A stretch of 64,000 nucleotides of DNA from Plantago ovata (GCA_028274465.1 CM051456.1:64962753-65026752); one strand, 5' to 3'; positions 21,007-33,980 are shown, counted from the stretch's first letter. Notes: generated by a model from the sequence alone, not told the origin. Program-made: numbers and translations.

Positions 21007-21361
21007 CTGGTTTCCCGTATCAGTAAATTCTTTTGTACTTGAGATATCCTTTGGTAAGATCTGAGAAATGAGTTTTGCTCTTTTTCTGAGTTCCCGTCTC
21101 AGAATATTCCCTTGATACTTGAATACCTGTTTTAGTATCTTTGATTGTCTGAATGCCTGTTTCAGCAATCCTTGAGGTTTTTCTCTTACTGAGTGCCTGT
21201 CTCAGCAAATGATCAAGTTTCCTAACAAATACCTGTTTTGAAGGAATTACTTGTTGAATGCCTGTTTCAGCAAACATGTAGTGACTTATCATTTCTTAGG
21301 AGAAATTAGTAGATGTAGCTTTTAAGTAAGAATACTTTGGCTTGCTGAATACCTATTTCAG
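21007..21361. repeat. Array of eight short hairpins with covarying stems
   Basis: Units on the plus strand are at 21007-21023, 21086-21102, 21119-21135, 21149-21165, 21189-21205, 21226-21240, 21254-21270 and 21345-21361. Loops are 7 nt (TTCCCGT, TGCCTGT, TACCTGT or TACCTAT). Stems are CTGGT/ATCAG, CTGAG/CTCAG, TTGAA/TTTAG, CTGAA/TTCAG, CTGAG/CTCAG, CAAA/TTTG, TTGAA/TTCAG and CTGAA/TTCAG. All pair if G-T wobbles are allowed. The array fills the spacer directly after the pol stop. Confidence 0.85.
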
Positions 21362-21381
21362 CATTCTGCCAAATGTATTCT

Positions 21382-24300
21382 TTATTGAGGTAGTTCAATC
21401 AATCCAAGGTTATACCTTAGCATTGCGAACCTATTATCTGTTAGGGGCTTTGTAAAGATGTCAGCAAGTTGATCATCAGTGCCTACTTTCACAACCTCAA
21501 TATCTCCTTTTTCCACATGATCTCTAATGAAATGATGTCTAATATCAATGTGCTTAGTCCTTGAGTGAAACTTAGGATTTTGCGTGATTGCAATAGCACT
21601 TGTATTATCACAAAAGATTGGTGTTTTCTTTGCAGAAATACCATAATCTCTTAATTGTTGCTGAATCCATAGGATTTGAGCTGTGCATCAACCAGCTGCA
21701 ATGTATTCAGATTCAGTGGATGAATTGGCAACACAGGTTTGCTTCTTGCTGAACCATGATATTAATCTAGTACCCAAAAACTGACAAGTTCCAGAGGTAC
21801 TTTTTCTATCAAGAGTTGATCCTCCATGATCAGCATCAGAATAACCAACCAATTCAAGTCCAGAATCTTTAGGATACCATAATCCAACATTGACTATACC
21901 TTTGACATATTTCAGTATCTTGATTGCCTTTTTGTAGTGTGATTCTCTTGGATCAGATTGGAATCTTGCACACACACAAACAGCATACTGAATGTCAGGT
22001 CTACTTGCTGTTAAATACAACAAGGAACCAATGAGCTTCCTATACTTGTGTTCTTCAACACTTTTATCTTCCTTAGTATAGCCCAATTTGGTACCAACAC
22101 TCATAGGGATCTTTTCAGGTTTCTCATCCTCTTTGATCCTAAACTTTATGAGCATTTCTTTCACATACTTTGCTTGATTTATGAATATTCCATCTTTGAG
22201 TTGCTTGACTTGCAATCCTAGGAAATAATTCAATTTTCCCATCATACTCATTTCAAACTTATTTGTCATGAGTTTGGCAAAATCATCACAAAGTTGCTTG
22301 TCCTTAGATCCAAAAATTATGTCATCCACATAAATTTGAACTAAGAGTATTTTACCATCATGGTTCATGGTAAATAAGGTTTTGTCAACTTCACCTTTCT
22401 TGAAACCATTTTCCAGCAAGAACTTAGCCAAGGTATCATACCATGCTCTTGGTGCTTGCTTTAGACCATATACAGCTTTCTGAAGCTTGTATACCATCTT
22501 GATTTCTGAGGGAAGTTCAAAGCCAGGGGGTTGTTCTAGGTAGACTTCTTCAGCGAGTTCACCATTCAAGAATGCACTTTTAACATCCATTTGGTAAACG
22601 ATGAAGTCATTGTGAGCAACAAAGGCCAAGAAAAGCCTAATTGCATCCAATCTTGCAACTGGTGCATAAGACTCATCATAGTCCAATCCTTCAGTCTGAT
22701 AGTAACCTTGAGCAACTAAACGTGCTTTATTTCTTGTTACTTCACCAGACTCACTCAGCTTGTTTCTGAACACCCACTTTGTACCAATAGCTTTCTTGTC
22801 TTCAGCAAGTGGTACAAGTTTCCAGACTTTGTTTCTTTCAAATTGATCCAGTTCTTCTTGCATTGGCTTTATCCATTCAGAATGCTTTAAAGCTTCTTCT
22901 ATGGTTTTAGGTTCAATTTCTGAAACAAAGCAAGAGAACAATGATTCTACTTCTACGACAATTGCTTCTTCAGCAAGTCCATGAGTAGCTTTGGATCTAG
23001 TCACTTGGCGTTTATTAATATCGCCAATCATATCCGTAGAGGGATGATCTCTAATCCATTTATTAACAGGTTTTCTGCTTGTTGGATCAGGATATGTTTG
23101 CTCATCAGCATGTGACTCTTTAGTATGTACTTGTTCAGTACTACTGGGTATTTGTGTCTCTGGTGAGATTTGTTCATCAGCAACTGCTTGTCCAGTATTG
23201 CTTGATTGAGGTAGTTCATCAGCAGGCATTGGAGATTGCGTAATTTCAGCAACTTCCGGAGCAACCGCGTCTTTTGCTGGAAATTCTTTGTCGTGAACTA
23301 TATTTATCTTGACATGACTAGGGGGAGGAGAGTCATTGTCAGAATCATCATTTAGTTCAATTGACTTGATTTGCCTAGCATTAGATTCAGTTCTTTGCTC
23401 ATGTATGATTAACTTTTTCATACATTCTGATATTTCTTCTTCAGCAGGCACTCCTTGTGACTTTTCGTAGAATACAACATGCACTGATTCTTCAATCTTT
23501 TGTGCCTTTTTGTTGTAAACTCTATAAGCTTTACTATGCAAGGAGTAGCCGAGAAATATCGCTTCGTCTGCCTTTGGTTGAAATGTTCGTAGGTAATCTC
23601 TACCATTGTTAAGAACGAAACACTTGCAACCAAATACTCTTAGATGAGTGATGTTAGGAGGTCTTCCAACAAACAATTCATAAGAAGTTTTGTTGTATTC
23701 CTTAGTAATCAAACATCTGTTTTGAGTATAACAGGCGGTATTAATCGCTTCAACCCAATAAACCTCACTTATTTCAGTGTCAGCAAGCATTGTTCTTGCG
23801 GCTTCGTTCAGGGTACGATTCTTCCGTTCAGCAACACCGTTTTGCTGTGGTGTTCTTACTGAGGATAACTGATGTTGTATTCCTTTTGAGGTACAATATT
23901 CAGTTATGTACTGGTTTACGAACTCAGTACCATGGTCTGTCCTTATGACTTTTACCTTGTCATTTTTCATGACTTCAAGCTTATACAACAAGTTAGGTAT
24001 TTCAGTCTTGGTTTCAGATTTGTGCTTGATGAACACTGCCCAAGTGAATCTTGAATAGTCATCTACCACGACTAGACCATACTTCTTACCAGCATAGCTT
24101 GTTGAAGAAGATTCAAACAAGTCCATGTGCAAGAGTTGTAAAGGTTTTGTAGTTGACGGTACTGCCTTGTTCTTGAAAGAAGATTTGGTTTGCTTTCCTT
24201 GCTGACATGCATTGCAAACACCATCCTTCTTAAAAGTAACCCTAGGTATCCAACTACAAGTGCCTTTTTAGACAGCTTATTCAGCGTCTTGAAGTTTAGA

Positions 24301-24740
24301 TGACTTGTTCGTTTATGCCATAACCATGCTTTTTCAGCAAGGCAATCATGATCTGAGACAAGGCATTTTTCAACAATTGCCGAAGACCAATCAACGGTGT
24401 ACAAGCCTCCTGATCTTCTTGCAATCATTATTACCTTTTTAGTCTCGAAATCTATAAGTTTACATTCATCACTTTTGATTTTGATGAAGTATCCTTTGTC
24501 AGCAAACTGACTCATGCTGAAAAGGTTAAACTTAAGATTTTTTACATAAAGAACTCCAGTAATGGTTATGCATCCTAACTTCACGTCACCATAGCCTTTT
24601 GTTCAACCGGAGCCTCCACCAGCAAACCTTATTGTTGGACCTTTAGACCACCGTCTATAGTTTATAAGGTTATTCTTGTTGCCCGTCATGTGCTTTCCAC
24701 AACCACTATCAAAGTGCCAGATTGCATCGTTTGTCTGCAC
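21382..24740 (-). pseudogene. Pol of E1: protease, integrase, RT, RNase H
   Basis: The protease motif is HFDSGCGKHMT. Integrase has D, D and E in [14 protein letters not shown] and [11 protein letters not shown] has [22 protein letters not shown] and YVDD; RNase H has GYSDADHGG and [11 protein letters not shown]. The stretch from 24132 to 21688 is one open frame of 814 residues with all catalytic residues in place. Damage is limited to TGA near 24606 in the protease region, a frameshift near 24250 and TGA at 21688-21690 inside RNase H, after which coding continues to a natural stop at 21382 (GLIELPQ). This is the best preserved pol in the window. Confidence 0.9.
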
Positions 24741-24757
24741 AATCAAGAGCAAACAAG

Positions 24758-27176
24758 TTAATTATCCAATAATGGATGTCCATTAACATGTTCAAGAATG
24801 CGTCCAGTGGAAACCCAAGTCTTAAGTTTTTCAACTTTGACTTGTTTTCTACTTGCTGAGGAACTAGGAGGTTTTGAGCTGAAAGACTTTTGACTCGTGC
24901 TGGTCAAATCCACTTTCTGATGTGGTGTCTTGCTCGGTTGACCTTTTTGCTGAACATACTTTTCAGTAAGTTCTTTTCTAGTAAGGTTCCTTCTAGCCCT
25001 AGCATTAAGAGTCTTTCCAGAACTCTTAGGCTTGATTTTCTTCATCTCTTTGAAGTATCTTTGCTGACTTTGCTTATACTCATGAAAAAGTGGACTTTGC
25101 TTGGTTTTGAAACCGAGTCCACTTTTCGGAGAATGCTGAGCTTTTGTGTCAGCAACCTTACTTGATTCAGGTTTGTCAGCAAAGGTCTTCTGATTACTTT
25201 TATTAATCTTGCCTTTAGACTTAACAACTTGCTTTTCAGCAACTTGTTTGGCGGGATGCTTCATAACATCCTTCTTCTTTCCAGTTTGCTTCTCAGCAAC
25301 CTGTTTTCCTTTTAAAGTCTTGTTACTTTGAGTAGCAACAGCGGGCTTTATGGTCATAGGTACTTGATTGCATGTTTCAGCAACCTTAAATTGACCAAAC
25401 TGATAGAGTTCTGGTAGACCACTATCAGTAGCACGTACAAAGGAGATTGGTGATTTATCTTTACTCAAGATTTCTACGTCATCACCTTCATACATTGCAC
25501 CTAAATCTTCTTTCTGAGATGGATCTCTCAAGTAAGAGTTTAGTTCAGTCAGCGTATTACTTGTGTCCACATAACATTTGAAATTGATTTTCATCTTTTT
25601 TATCTCTTGGATTTCAGCAAGTAACTTTAGAATTGAGGACTGATATTCTTTCAATTCTAATGCCATTTGAGAATTCTTCTCTGTAGCTTCAGCAATCAAC
25701 TTCTTAAGACGCCTTATTTCAGCATCCTTCTCTTCTGTCTCTTCCTTCAGCAAGACATACTTTTCAGTAGTCTGCTTGGTCAGAGTTTCAGCAATCTGTA
25801 GTTTCTCTTGCTGTCTGCTCAGAGTTTTCTCAAATCTTTCGATTTCTCCTTGAATCTTGTCAAGGTCAATCTTCTCTTCACTTTCTGAGTCTGAGTCAGA
25901 GGTAGGGTTGTTTACCTGACCGGCCATGAGGCAGAACTCGTAGTTTGACACATCTGGATAAGCTTCCATAGCTATTCCACAAACTTCTTTGCCAATCTCC
26001 ACGTCTAGAGTGGCTTCTTCATCGTCAGTGTCTGAACTTTCATCCTCACTGTCTTCGGAGCTTGTATCAATACACAATGCATCAATTTTTGCTTGAAGCT
26101 TCTTCTTTTCTTCAGCAATAAAAGCTCTTTTGAACTTCTTCTTCTTTTCAGCAGATTTGCCTTTCAGCAAAGGGCAATTACCTTTGAATTGTCCAGGCTT
26201 TTTGCAGTAAAAGCATAGATCATTTCCAACTGTTGGTTCTTCTGATGAAGTAGCTTGCTGAGCTTGCTTGTTCAGCGAGCTAGTCTCATTCTTGTACTTA
26301 TGGTAGTTGTTACCAAGATGCTTTTTCAGCTTCTCTTTTGCTTTTCGCCTTTCAAGTTCTTTGTTGATAAATTTCTTCATGTTTTTGACAACCAAAGAGT
26401 TTTCATCAGTAGGCTCTTTTTCATTCTTCTTTTCAGAAGATGACGGCTTTGCAGCAAGAGCAATGTTTTGCGACTTTTCAGCAAATACATTTTCTCTTTG
26501 CTTTGTCTCATAGTTGACAGTAGCAAGATGAGAGAACAACTTGTTGGTGTAATGTCTGGCATTCCTTGATTGTAATAGAAATTCTGAGTGTGGATCCATT
26601 CTTGATTCAGACTTCTGATGATAGTTTTCACTTTCTCAGAATCTAAGTAAAGGTTTCCAACACCCAAGGCTGCCATTTCACTAACAAGAGTTGTGAATCT
26701 GAAATCCAAGTCTTCCAGTGACTCGTTTGTACCTTGCTTAAAGTTTTGAAACTTTAATGTAAGTACTTCAAGTTTTTTTTCCTTGGTTTTGTCAGATCCA
26801 GCACAAAGATCTTGAACCATTTTCAAAGCTTCCTTTGCAGTCTTAGCACCCCACAGTTTGCACTTTATGGTATCCGAAGTTGATCGAATGATGATATTTC
26901 TTGCTTGGACATCAAGACGGAATCTCTTAGCTTTGTCAGAAGTCCATTCCTCTCTTGGTTTTGGCACAACCATATCCGATGGTTCGCCTAAGATAGTTTC
27001 CTTTCCAGCTTCAGTGGTTTTGTGAGGGAAACTCCTTTCAACCTTAGTGATCTTGATAGGTCCATCATTAATGACGGTGACCATCTCATCACTAATGGCC
27101 TCAAGATGTAGCATCATGTTGTTTCGCCATTTTTCGTAATTTTCCAGCTTCAGCAAGGGAGCATCTCCTAAAGACG
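24758..27176 (-). pseudogene. Gag of E1
   Basis: The N-terminal Gag domain (LKLENYEKWRNN, then UBN2-type sequence) is in one frame to about 26540 and the rest in another. Comparison with E2 indicates one lost base near 26545. The start codon seen in E2 (ATGTCTTTAGG) is altered here. The zinc knuckle reads CFYCKKPGQFKGNC, so the metal-binding His is Gln (E2 keeps His). A coiled-coil stretch (KIQGEIERFEKTLSRQQEKL) and a long Lys-rich tail follow, typical of Sirevirus Gag. Confidence 0.85.
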
Positions 27177-27273
27177 GATGTCAGCAAAGCACTACCAAAC
27201 TGATCAAGTGAGAGTGATTTACGGAAAGCACCTAAGGGGATCTAGGTTCAGTGCTGAAGGTTAAAGAACCTCC

Positions 27274-27286
27274 AGCTCTGATACCA
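27274..27286 (-). other. Primer-binding site of E1, initiator tRNA-Met type
   Basis: The minus strand reads TGGTATCAGAGCT two bases after the LTR end, the standard Copia site complementary to initiator tRNA-Met. Confidence 0.9.
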
Positions 27287-27288
27287 CT

Positions 27289-28873
27289 TGTTGGTCCCTT
27301 TAAACAACAAGAAAAGAATAGAGGGGGGGTGAATAGTCTTTTCAAACTTTCGTCGTTTAAAACTTTCTCAGCAAGTATTTATTACTTTTCATTAATGAGT
27401 TTGCTGATACTTAACTTTCTCAGCAAGCGTAAGTTACTTTTCAGTAACTAGGTTACTGAAAGCGGAAGTCTTTGATACAATAAGTGCTCTTTCAGTAAAT
27501 GAAGGTTTCAGCAAGTGATGTGAGTGACTGTGTACAGACATATATGATTTGTTAAAAACTAAGTACAGTAAGTAAATCACACAAACACTTTTATAGTGGT
27601 ATCTGAGAGTGGCGTAATCTCTCAACTAATCCACTTTGTCCTTTCTAGGACTGAATCCACTAAGATATGATTGAGGTTCCTTACAACTCCTATCTAGAGT
27701 GATTCAAACAGAAACCAAAGCACACTTGCTTCGTCTCCAACCTAATCTAGAGAACGCAACCTTGTTCTCCACCAAACTTGGTACTTTTAATCAGCAAAAC
27801 TATGCTCGATTAAGTTCCCCCTGAATATCACGCCTGAAAGGGTGTATTTTCAGTTAGAGAGTTTTGGGGTGAGATAACTTAATTATAACTTATTCAGTTA
27901 CAACAAGTAATCTAAGAAACAAAACTTTGAATACTTTGCAGTAAACAAGTTTGATTGTTTCTGGTGTCAAGACTTGTTCTTGTTCAAAAGAAAGAAGGAA
28001 CACTTAACTAATTTCTTAGTCGTGTAAATTCTACTTCTTCACAAGTAGCTTTCTCAATCTTTAAGTCTTGGAACGGATCAATGGCAGTATAAAGAGTTTG
28101 AAGGTATGTGAGTTTAAGCACAAGTGAGAGTTTGATCACGTTGTTGACACACTTCAACTCTTTGCCAGATGACCTCTATTTATAGTGAAAATAAGGAGCC
28201 GTTTGAATTTTAAATTCCAAGGCTTTTGATCCTTAAGATGTCACTATCTTGCTTTTGTACTTTCAGCAGCGTCCTTGTTTGTCTTCTAGTCTTCATGTCC
28301 TTCGCGTGCAAGCTTTGCATTTAATGCTTATTTGAATAGAATTCAAACAGTAACATTGGAGCGCAAATGTAAGTACTTTCAGCAACAGGTCACATATGTT
28401 CCTTCAGCAAGTGGTCAGTCTTAGCTTCAGCAAGCACAACCTACTCTGTCTTTCAGATTTTCACTTATGCAATGCTGTTGCTGAAGTTTCCACTTTCTGA
28501 GCAACATGTGTCTTTATAGATACCAGTCTTAAGAAATCTTCTAGTCTTCAAATCTTCGAATTCTTCAAGTCTTCAGATCTTCAATATTTTCAAGATTCTG
28601 AGCGGTTTCTAAATGCTTCAATAGTTTGTTTGTAAAAACAAAGTACATCGTCAGCAACTGCTTCAATAGGTTATTTTCTTTTTCAGAAAACAAGATACAT
28701 CATAAGCAGTAAAAACCAACCTATCTAGCACCTAATCTAAGTCTTCAGCAAACGTTCCTCTTTTACAATGTCCTTCAAATTCTAAATTCCTATGGACCTT
28801 AAGAGTACTAGTTACTGGACTTTCCTTAATGTAGCATGGTTAATTGCGCATCAAAATTACAAGTTTCCTAACA
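27289..28873 (-). repeat. 5' LTR of E1
   Basis: The 1585-bp LTR starts TGTTAGGAAA and ends GGGACCAACA. The E2 LTR at 59426-60995 is its counterpart. Near the 3' end, 27432-27449 is a perfect hairpin AGTTAC-TTTTCA-GTAACT within a roughly 60-bp duplicated unit; E2 has GTTAC/GTAAC and ATTAC/GTAAT versions at 60835-60850 and 60887-60902. Confidence 0.85.
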
Positions 28874-29358
28874 ACACCGTATCAGACAACTCTCCATTCG
28901 GAGAGGATATTATCGCAAGGTTTCCACCCAAACGCTCGATCAGAACAAACACCAAAAGACAGGTTTTGACATGTATTTTGAAAGCCTCCTATCTATACTA
29001 ATACTTGGTTAAGGTTGTCAGACTTAGTGCAAGTAGTACTTGATAATTGTAAATATCGAATCGATGATCTTGAATTGTCCTAGTGTTTCTAACACATTTA
29101 TACGACGATATTTGGCTTAGTCGGATCAAAGAATCGAATAAAACAATGCTACAAGTAAAAGATTCAGAAACTCAATCATGCACAGTACGAACCCTAGCTA
29201 AGAATTTACATACTATCACCAACTAGAAATTTAGCTACTCATATCAAAATCGAAATCAACAATAGCAATCATAATAATCATAGATGAAAACATGTTTAAT
29301 TGAAAGATAGAGTGCAGAAAATAGTGAGATACAAAGTTACCACCGAGGGTTGTCACGC
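28874..29358 (-). repeat. Fragment of an A/B-type Athila LTR
   Basis: Reverse-complement similarity to the second half of the A and B LTRs is clear, including the ACACTAGGACAATTC block and the GATTGACAACCTTAGCC insertion seen in B but not in A. Both ends are cut, on one side by E1 and on the other by the TA microsatellite. Confidence 0.8.
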
Positions 29359-29365
29359 AGGCGGC

Positions 29366-29750
<385 letters not shown>

Positions 29751-29893
29751 AAAATTTTTTTTTTGAAAAATATAAATTCTAAATTTATATAAAACAAAAC
29801 TTTCGAAAATCGAATTAATCATAGAATCAATTGCATCCACATAAACTACATAATCACATAACATATATACGTATATACATAATCAATTAACTT

Positions 29894-29906
29894 GGCTCTG
29901 ATACCA
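29894..29906 (-). other. Primer-binding site of element F
   Basis: TGGTATCAGAGCC on the minus strand directly follows the LTR end at 29908, showing that the LTR at 29908-32039 is a 5' LTR and not a solo LTR. Only about 140 bp of leader remain before the microsatellite. Confidence 0.85.
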
Positions 29907-29907
29907 C

Positions 29908-32039
29908 TGTAAGAGAATATGGTCAGAGTTACCCCTAGGGTACGCAGCGGAATTTCAAAATTTTCTTAACATGCAGGTTAATTGATCATGTATATAACGT
30001 ATATAATAAACACATTAATCAGAAGACGTACAATACTCCAAAAGCAAGAATAGATATTGAATCGATATGTCAATCGATGAAGTCTTCGTAATAGTCCGGT
30101 GAATCTTCTCCTTCGTCGAAGTCGAAGATATCTGCAATAATTTGATTATCTGCAAGACAATAAAAGTTAGTTTCCAGCTCTTTGAACCTCAACCTTGGTA
30201 TCCACGGATGAACAACTTATCAGAAAGAATGCTAGGATATTCTTTATGTGGCCAAGAAGATGGGCGGCAATTTTCCTCCGGTTGGAAGGTGGCGCGCGCG
30301 GCTAGAGGTGTAGGGGAGGAGAGCTTTTATTTTCTCTAAGAAAACTGGTAGAATAATTCTCTAAGAATTCGGTTAATCAGAATGATCTGCAATCAACCAT
30401 GTTAAAAGCTCTCTAATAGTCTACTATATATAGTAGTCAATAGAAGCCTAAAGAAGAATCAATTAGACTTCATAAAGGAATAAGAATCTAATTCTTATTG
30501 AACAAGGAAACCAATTTAAGTCTAGATTCATTCCCAATCAAATTAAAGCTCAATCAGATAAATCTAACTTATCCCTTGACTTCTAATATGGGAAGGAGTC
30601 GAACTCCTCCCCATACTACTACTGGTCGCGCGGCTATACAAGGGGATTTGGTGGGTCTCGATTTCGGGACCCACTTATAATTCTAAGATAATTCAAACTC
30701 CAAGTAGATTTTGCCCATGTGCATATATTAATTCCAAATTAACATATCCTTTTAAATCAAACCTCTATTATATTTCTAAAATATAATCTTTAATTGTATT
30801 TACATAAAATACAATTAATCAGTCAATTCAATTAATAATTCCAAATTATTAATTGAGCCACAAATAATTATAATTAATTCCAAATCAATTATAATTCATC
30901 AATCACAATTAATTCTAAATTAATTGCGATTCAATCTTCAAGGATATTCGGATAAGCTGAATCACCACATAGTGTGACCCATAGGGCCTCAATGTATTAA
31001 GCAAGTGCTACACTAGGCAACATGGAATTCCTAGACGGTTCCATTTGCAATATTAATACATGAGGACGTTTGAGAGGTTTCTCAAAGCAAACCCTTTCGT
31101 TGTGAAGTCTGTTGCGCTCAATGCGGCGATGGTAACGTCCCTTCATCTGACTGACTCGAATGCATCTAGTATCGATGAAGTGTCTCTCCCAATAATACAT
31201 CCACGGACATCTTCAGTGAGTTGCTTGGTGAATCCAATATCTATTATGACTATCATAATAATATTGATACGCTGGCCAGCGGTTTGACCAATCACAACTT
31301 TGAACGACTATGAGCAGTGCTCTCTTGTGCTACACATGAGAGATGAATCCTTCACAGAATCACTTATCATCCCCATTTGTATGTAGCCATAAGCCTTGAT
31401 CGTGTCTTGGGTCAACTGCTTATTCAGAGCTGACATCGACGGGTCCACCAAGGATATGGGGCAACAAATGTGATGATAAAGTCCTGTAAGTCCAAAGGAC
31501 GACTGACATCACTTCGACAACTTTCCTGTTCCCATAGACACTTCGGTGTAGAGTATACATTGATGTGAGTTTCCGGTGGGTACTTCCATTGTTCGGTAAT
31601 CACCCTTCGAACAACTATGCCGAGTTATGGGAACATTTCTTGATTGTTCAACAATCCGTTCCGTGGCCGTGGGATCGGCTCACACTTGCTCTAACAACTA
31701 TAACCTCCACGCATACTAGTCTCACCTGGTTCATTCAGACCCCTACATCCGAGATGAACCTCGACTAGGGAGAGTTTGGGATAGATGATAACTCACATAG
31801 CTCCCACTATCTGTGTGATCGGTCATCTATCCGAGGGGACATGTTTGATATCAATACAGACAGGAATAGAGATATGACATGTTGTATGCCTGTTGTAATA
31901 TAAATATGAAAGCGATACTCAATAGTCAAACAAGCAAACATATATTATATTACGTTGACCTGTGTAATAGTTCATATATGCCCTTAATAAAGGCTGTATG
32001 CCCTTAATAAAGACTGTCTCTAGGACATATACACTATCA
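29908..32039 (-). repeat. 5' LTR of truncated Copia element F
   Basis: This 2132-bp LTR is the same family as the G LTR: start TGATAGTGTATATGTCC, end CTCTTACA, palindromic TATA box at 30421-30436. It was inserted into Athila pol D, whose sequence resumes at 32040. No coding region of F is left in the window. Confidence 0.85.
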
Positions 32040-32888
32040 AAAATGAGAAAAAGCCTGTAATAAGCTCTTCACACCTATCTAGCATAGAAGAAGGTAGGCT
32101 AGTCCAAGTTTTGAAAGACAATTCTGCAGCCATAGGATGGGGAATCAGCGATATAAAGGGGATTAGCCCTACACGGTGTGTGCACAATATCACTCTAGAA
32201 CAAGATGCCAAAGCCATTAGGCAACCTCAGCGTAGGATAAACCCGGCCATGCAAGAAGTAGTGAAAAAAGAGGTGATTAAGCTGCTAGAAGCCGATATGA
32301 TCTATCCCATGCCTGATAGTAGGTGGGTAAGCATGTACATGTTGTACCTAAGAAATCTGGGATTACAGTAAAGGAGAATGAGAAGGGAGAGCTTGTGCCA
32401 GTTAGGAAAACCACAGGTTGGCGGATGTACATTGATTATAGGAGATTAAATGCCACCACAAAGAAAGACCATTTTCCTCTCCCATTTATTGATGACATGT
32501 TGAACCGCCTCGCAGGGCGGAAATTTTATTGTTTCCTTGATGGCTTGTCAGGTTTCTATCAAATTCTGATTGCGCCAGAGGACCAGGAGAAGACGACATT
32601 CACTTGCCCTTTCGGAATGTTTGCTTACAGCAGAATGCCATTTGGGCTATGTAACGCCCCGCCACTTTCCAAAGGTGCATGCTTTCTGTCTTTTCTGATA
32701 TGGTGACTAAGTTTGTTGAGGTTTTCATGGATGATTTTTCCCTTTTTGGTGATTCGTTTGATGAATGCTTGCATAGATTAGATCTTGTTCTATAAAGATG
32801 TATCGAATGCAATTTAACTCTAAGTTGGGAGAAAAGTCATTACATGGTTAGGGAAGGCATTGTTCTAGGACATGTGGTCTCCGATAGG
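32040..32888 (+). pseudogene. Athila-type RT fragment (element D, part 1)
   Basis: Homologous to A from 47050 onward. It contains HNITLEQDAKAIRQPQRRI, the WRMYIDYRRLN motif and FYCFLDGLSGFYQI; the catalytic FMDDFS box is in the sequence near 32728 but in a shifted frame. Single-base losses near 32333 and 32660 and a TAA at about 32795 disrupt the frame. It continues after the CACTA insertion at 36605. Confidence 0.9.
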
Positions 32889-33157
32889 CACTACAAGAAA
32901 ACAGCCTTTTAGCGACGGATGGATAGAAACGGATACCATCCGTTGCTATTTAGCGACGGATCGCTACTTCTAGCGACGGATAATGATGAACTGCGCTCTA
33001 TGCTCAGTTGGTGTCCAGAAAGATCGAGTTCGTGTTCTAATTAACGACGGATTAATATTATCCGTCGCTAAATCTGTTGACCAGGCGTTTTTTTAGTTAA
33101 AAGAAAATTGAAAAAAATAAATAAAATTTCACTTAGCGACGGATTACGTTATCCGTC
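32889..33157. repeat. Subterminal AGCGACGGAT repeats, left end of J
   Basis: Several direct and inverted copies of TAGCGACGGAT occur, including the hairpin TTAGCGACGGAT...ATCCGTCGCTAA near 33127-33156. Matching repeats fill 36258-36601 at the right end. In CACTA elements such repeats bind the element's own TNPA-type protein. Confidence 0.85.
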
Positions 33158-33598
33158 GCTAAGTCCTCATATACAGACGAGCGACCTTCCATCTTCCCCA
33201 TTTCTGCTCTTTCTCTCTTTTCCTCTTGTTTTTCTTCTTCGACTTCATCAAGCCATCTCCAAACTCATCCAATTCATTCAAATTTGATCTCAAATCAAAC
33301 CCTATCCTACAAGGAGTTCGAATCCCTAATTAATTTGGAGGTTTTTCGTCAATTTGAAAGGTAATTAACAAAAACCCTAAATTTTGGGGTTTTTTGATTG
33401 TGATTTTCGATTTTGATTTTGATTTGAATTTTCGATTTTGATTTTGATTTTGATTTTGATTGAATTTGTTCTATGTTTATTGGAGGCTAGGTACGACTAG
33501 CAAGACACCTCCACCTTCACCGCCACCGCACCGTCGGATCAATTTGAAAGGTTAGTTTTCCTATACTTTTAATTTCAGTTTATTAATTTTGATTTACT

Positions 33599-33790
33599 GT
33601 ATGTTAATTTTCATTTAGGGTTTAGGGTTTCTTGACTTTTAATTTTTATTTAGGGTTTAGGGTAGTTCGAACCCCTAATTAGGTTTCTGGAAACTGTATG
33701 TTAATTTTTATTTAGGGTTTAGGGTTTCTTGGCTTTTAATTTTTATTTAGGGTTTAGGGTAGTTCGAATCCCTAATTAGGTTTCTGGAAA
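33599..33790. repeat. 96-bp tandem duplication with telomere-like TTTAGGG
   Basis: Two copies (from 33599 and 33695) each contain TTTAGGGTTTAGGG twice, a telobox-like motif, and AGTTCGAA(C/T)CCCTAATTAGG. It lies inside J, upstream of its plus-strand ORFs. Confidence 0.8.
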
Positions 33791-33980
33791 TGAAATGCTT
33801 ACTGCTTATTGTAACTCAGTTCTTAATTTAACTCAATTCTGGAAATGCTTAATAATTAACTCAATAAGCAAAAAGAAAAAAACATGATTAACTAACTGAG
33901 AAAGATAGAAAATATAAAAAGTCGAATTTTTATTAATAATATGGATTACATATAAAAGTTTGATCCATCAATAGGTAATT

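Larger units (their letters stand above)
15229..28873 (-). mobile_element. Sirevirus-like Copia element E1, 3' LTR missing
   Basis: Minus-strand order is 5' LTR (28873-27289), PBS, gag with coiled-coil C-terminal extension, protease-integrase-RT-RNase H, a hairpin array, then a long env-position gene. That gene order and the long charged Gag fit Sireviruses. The five bases outside the LTR start are ACACC. The word TGCTGA (or its complement) is very frequent in coding and non-coding parts alike. E2 on the right edge is a close relative in the opposite orientation. Confidence 0.85.

Noticed and set aside
33599-33790. Interstitial telomere
   Set aside because: Only paired TTTAGGG units within a 96-bp duplication inside a CACTA element, so it is not a telomere array.
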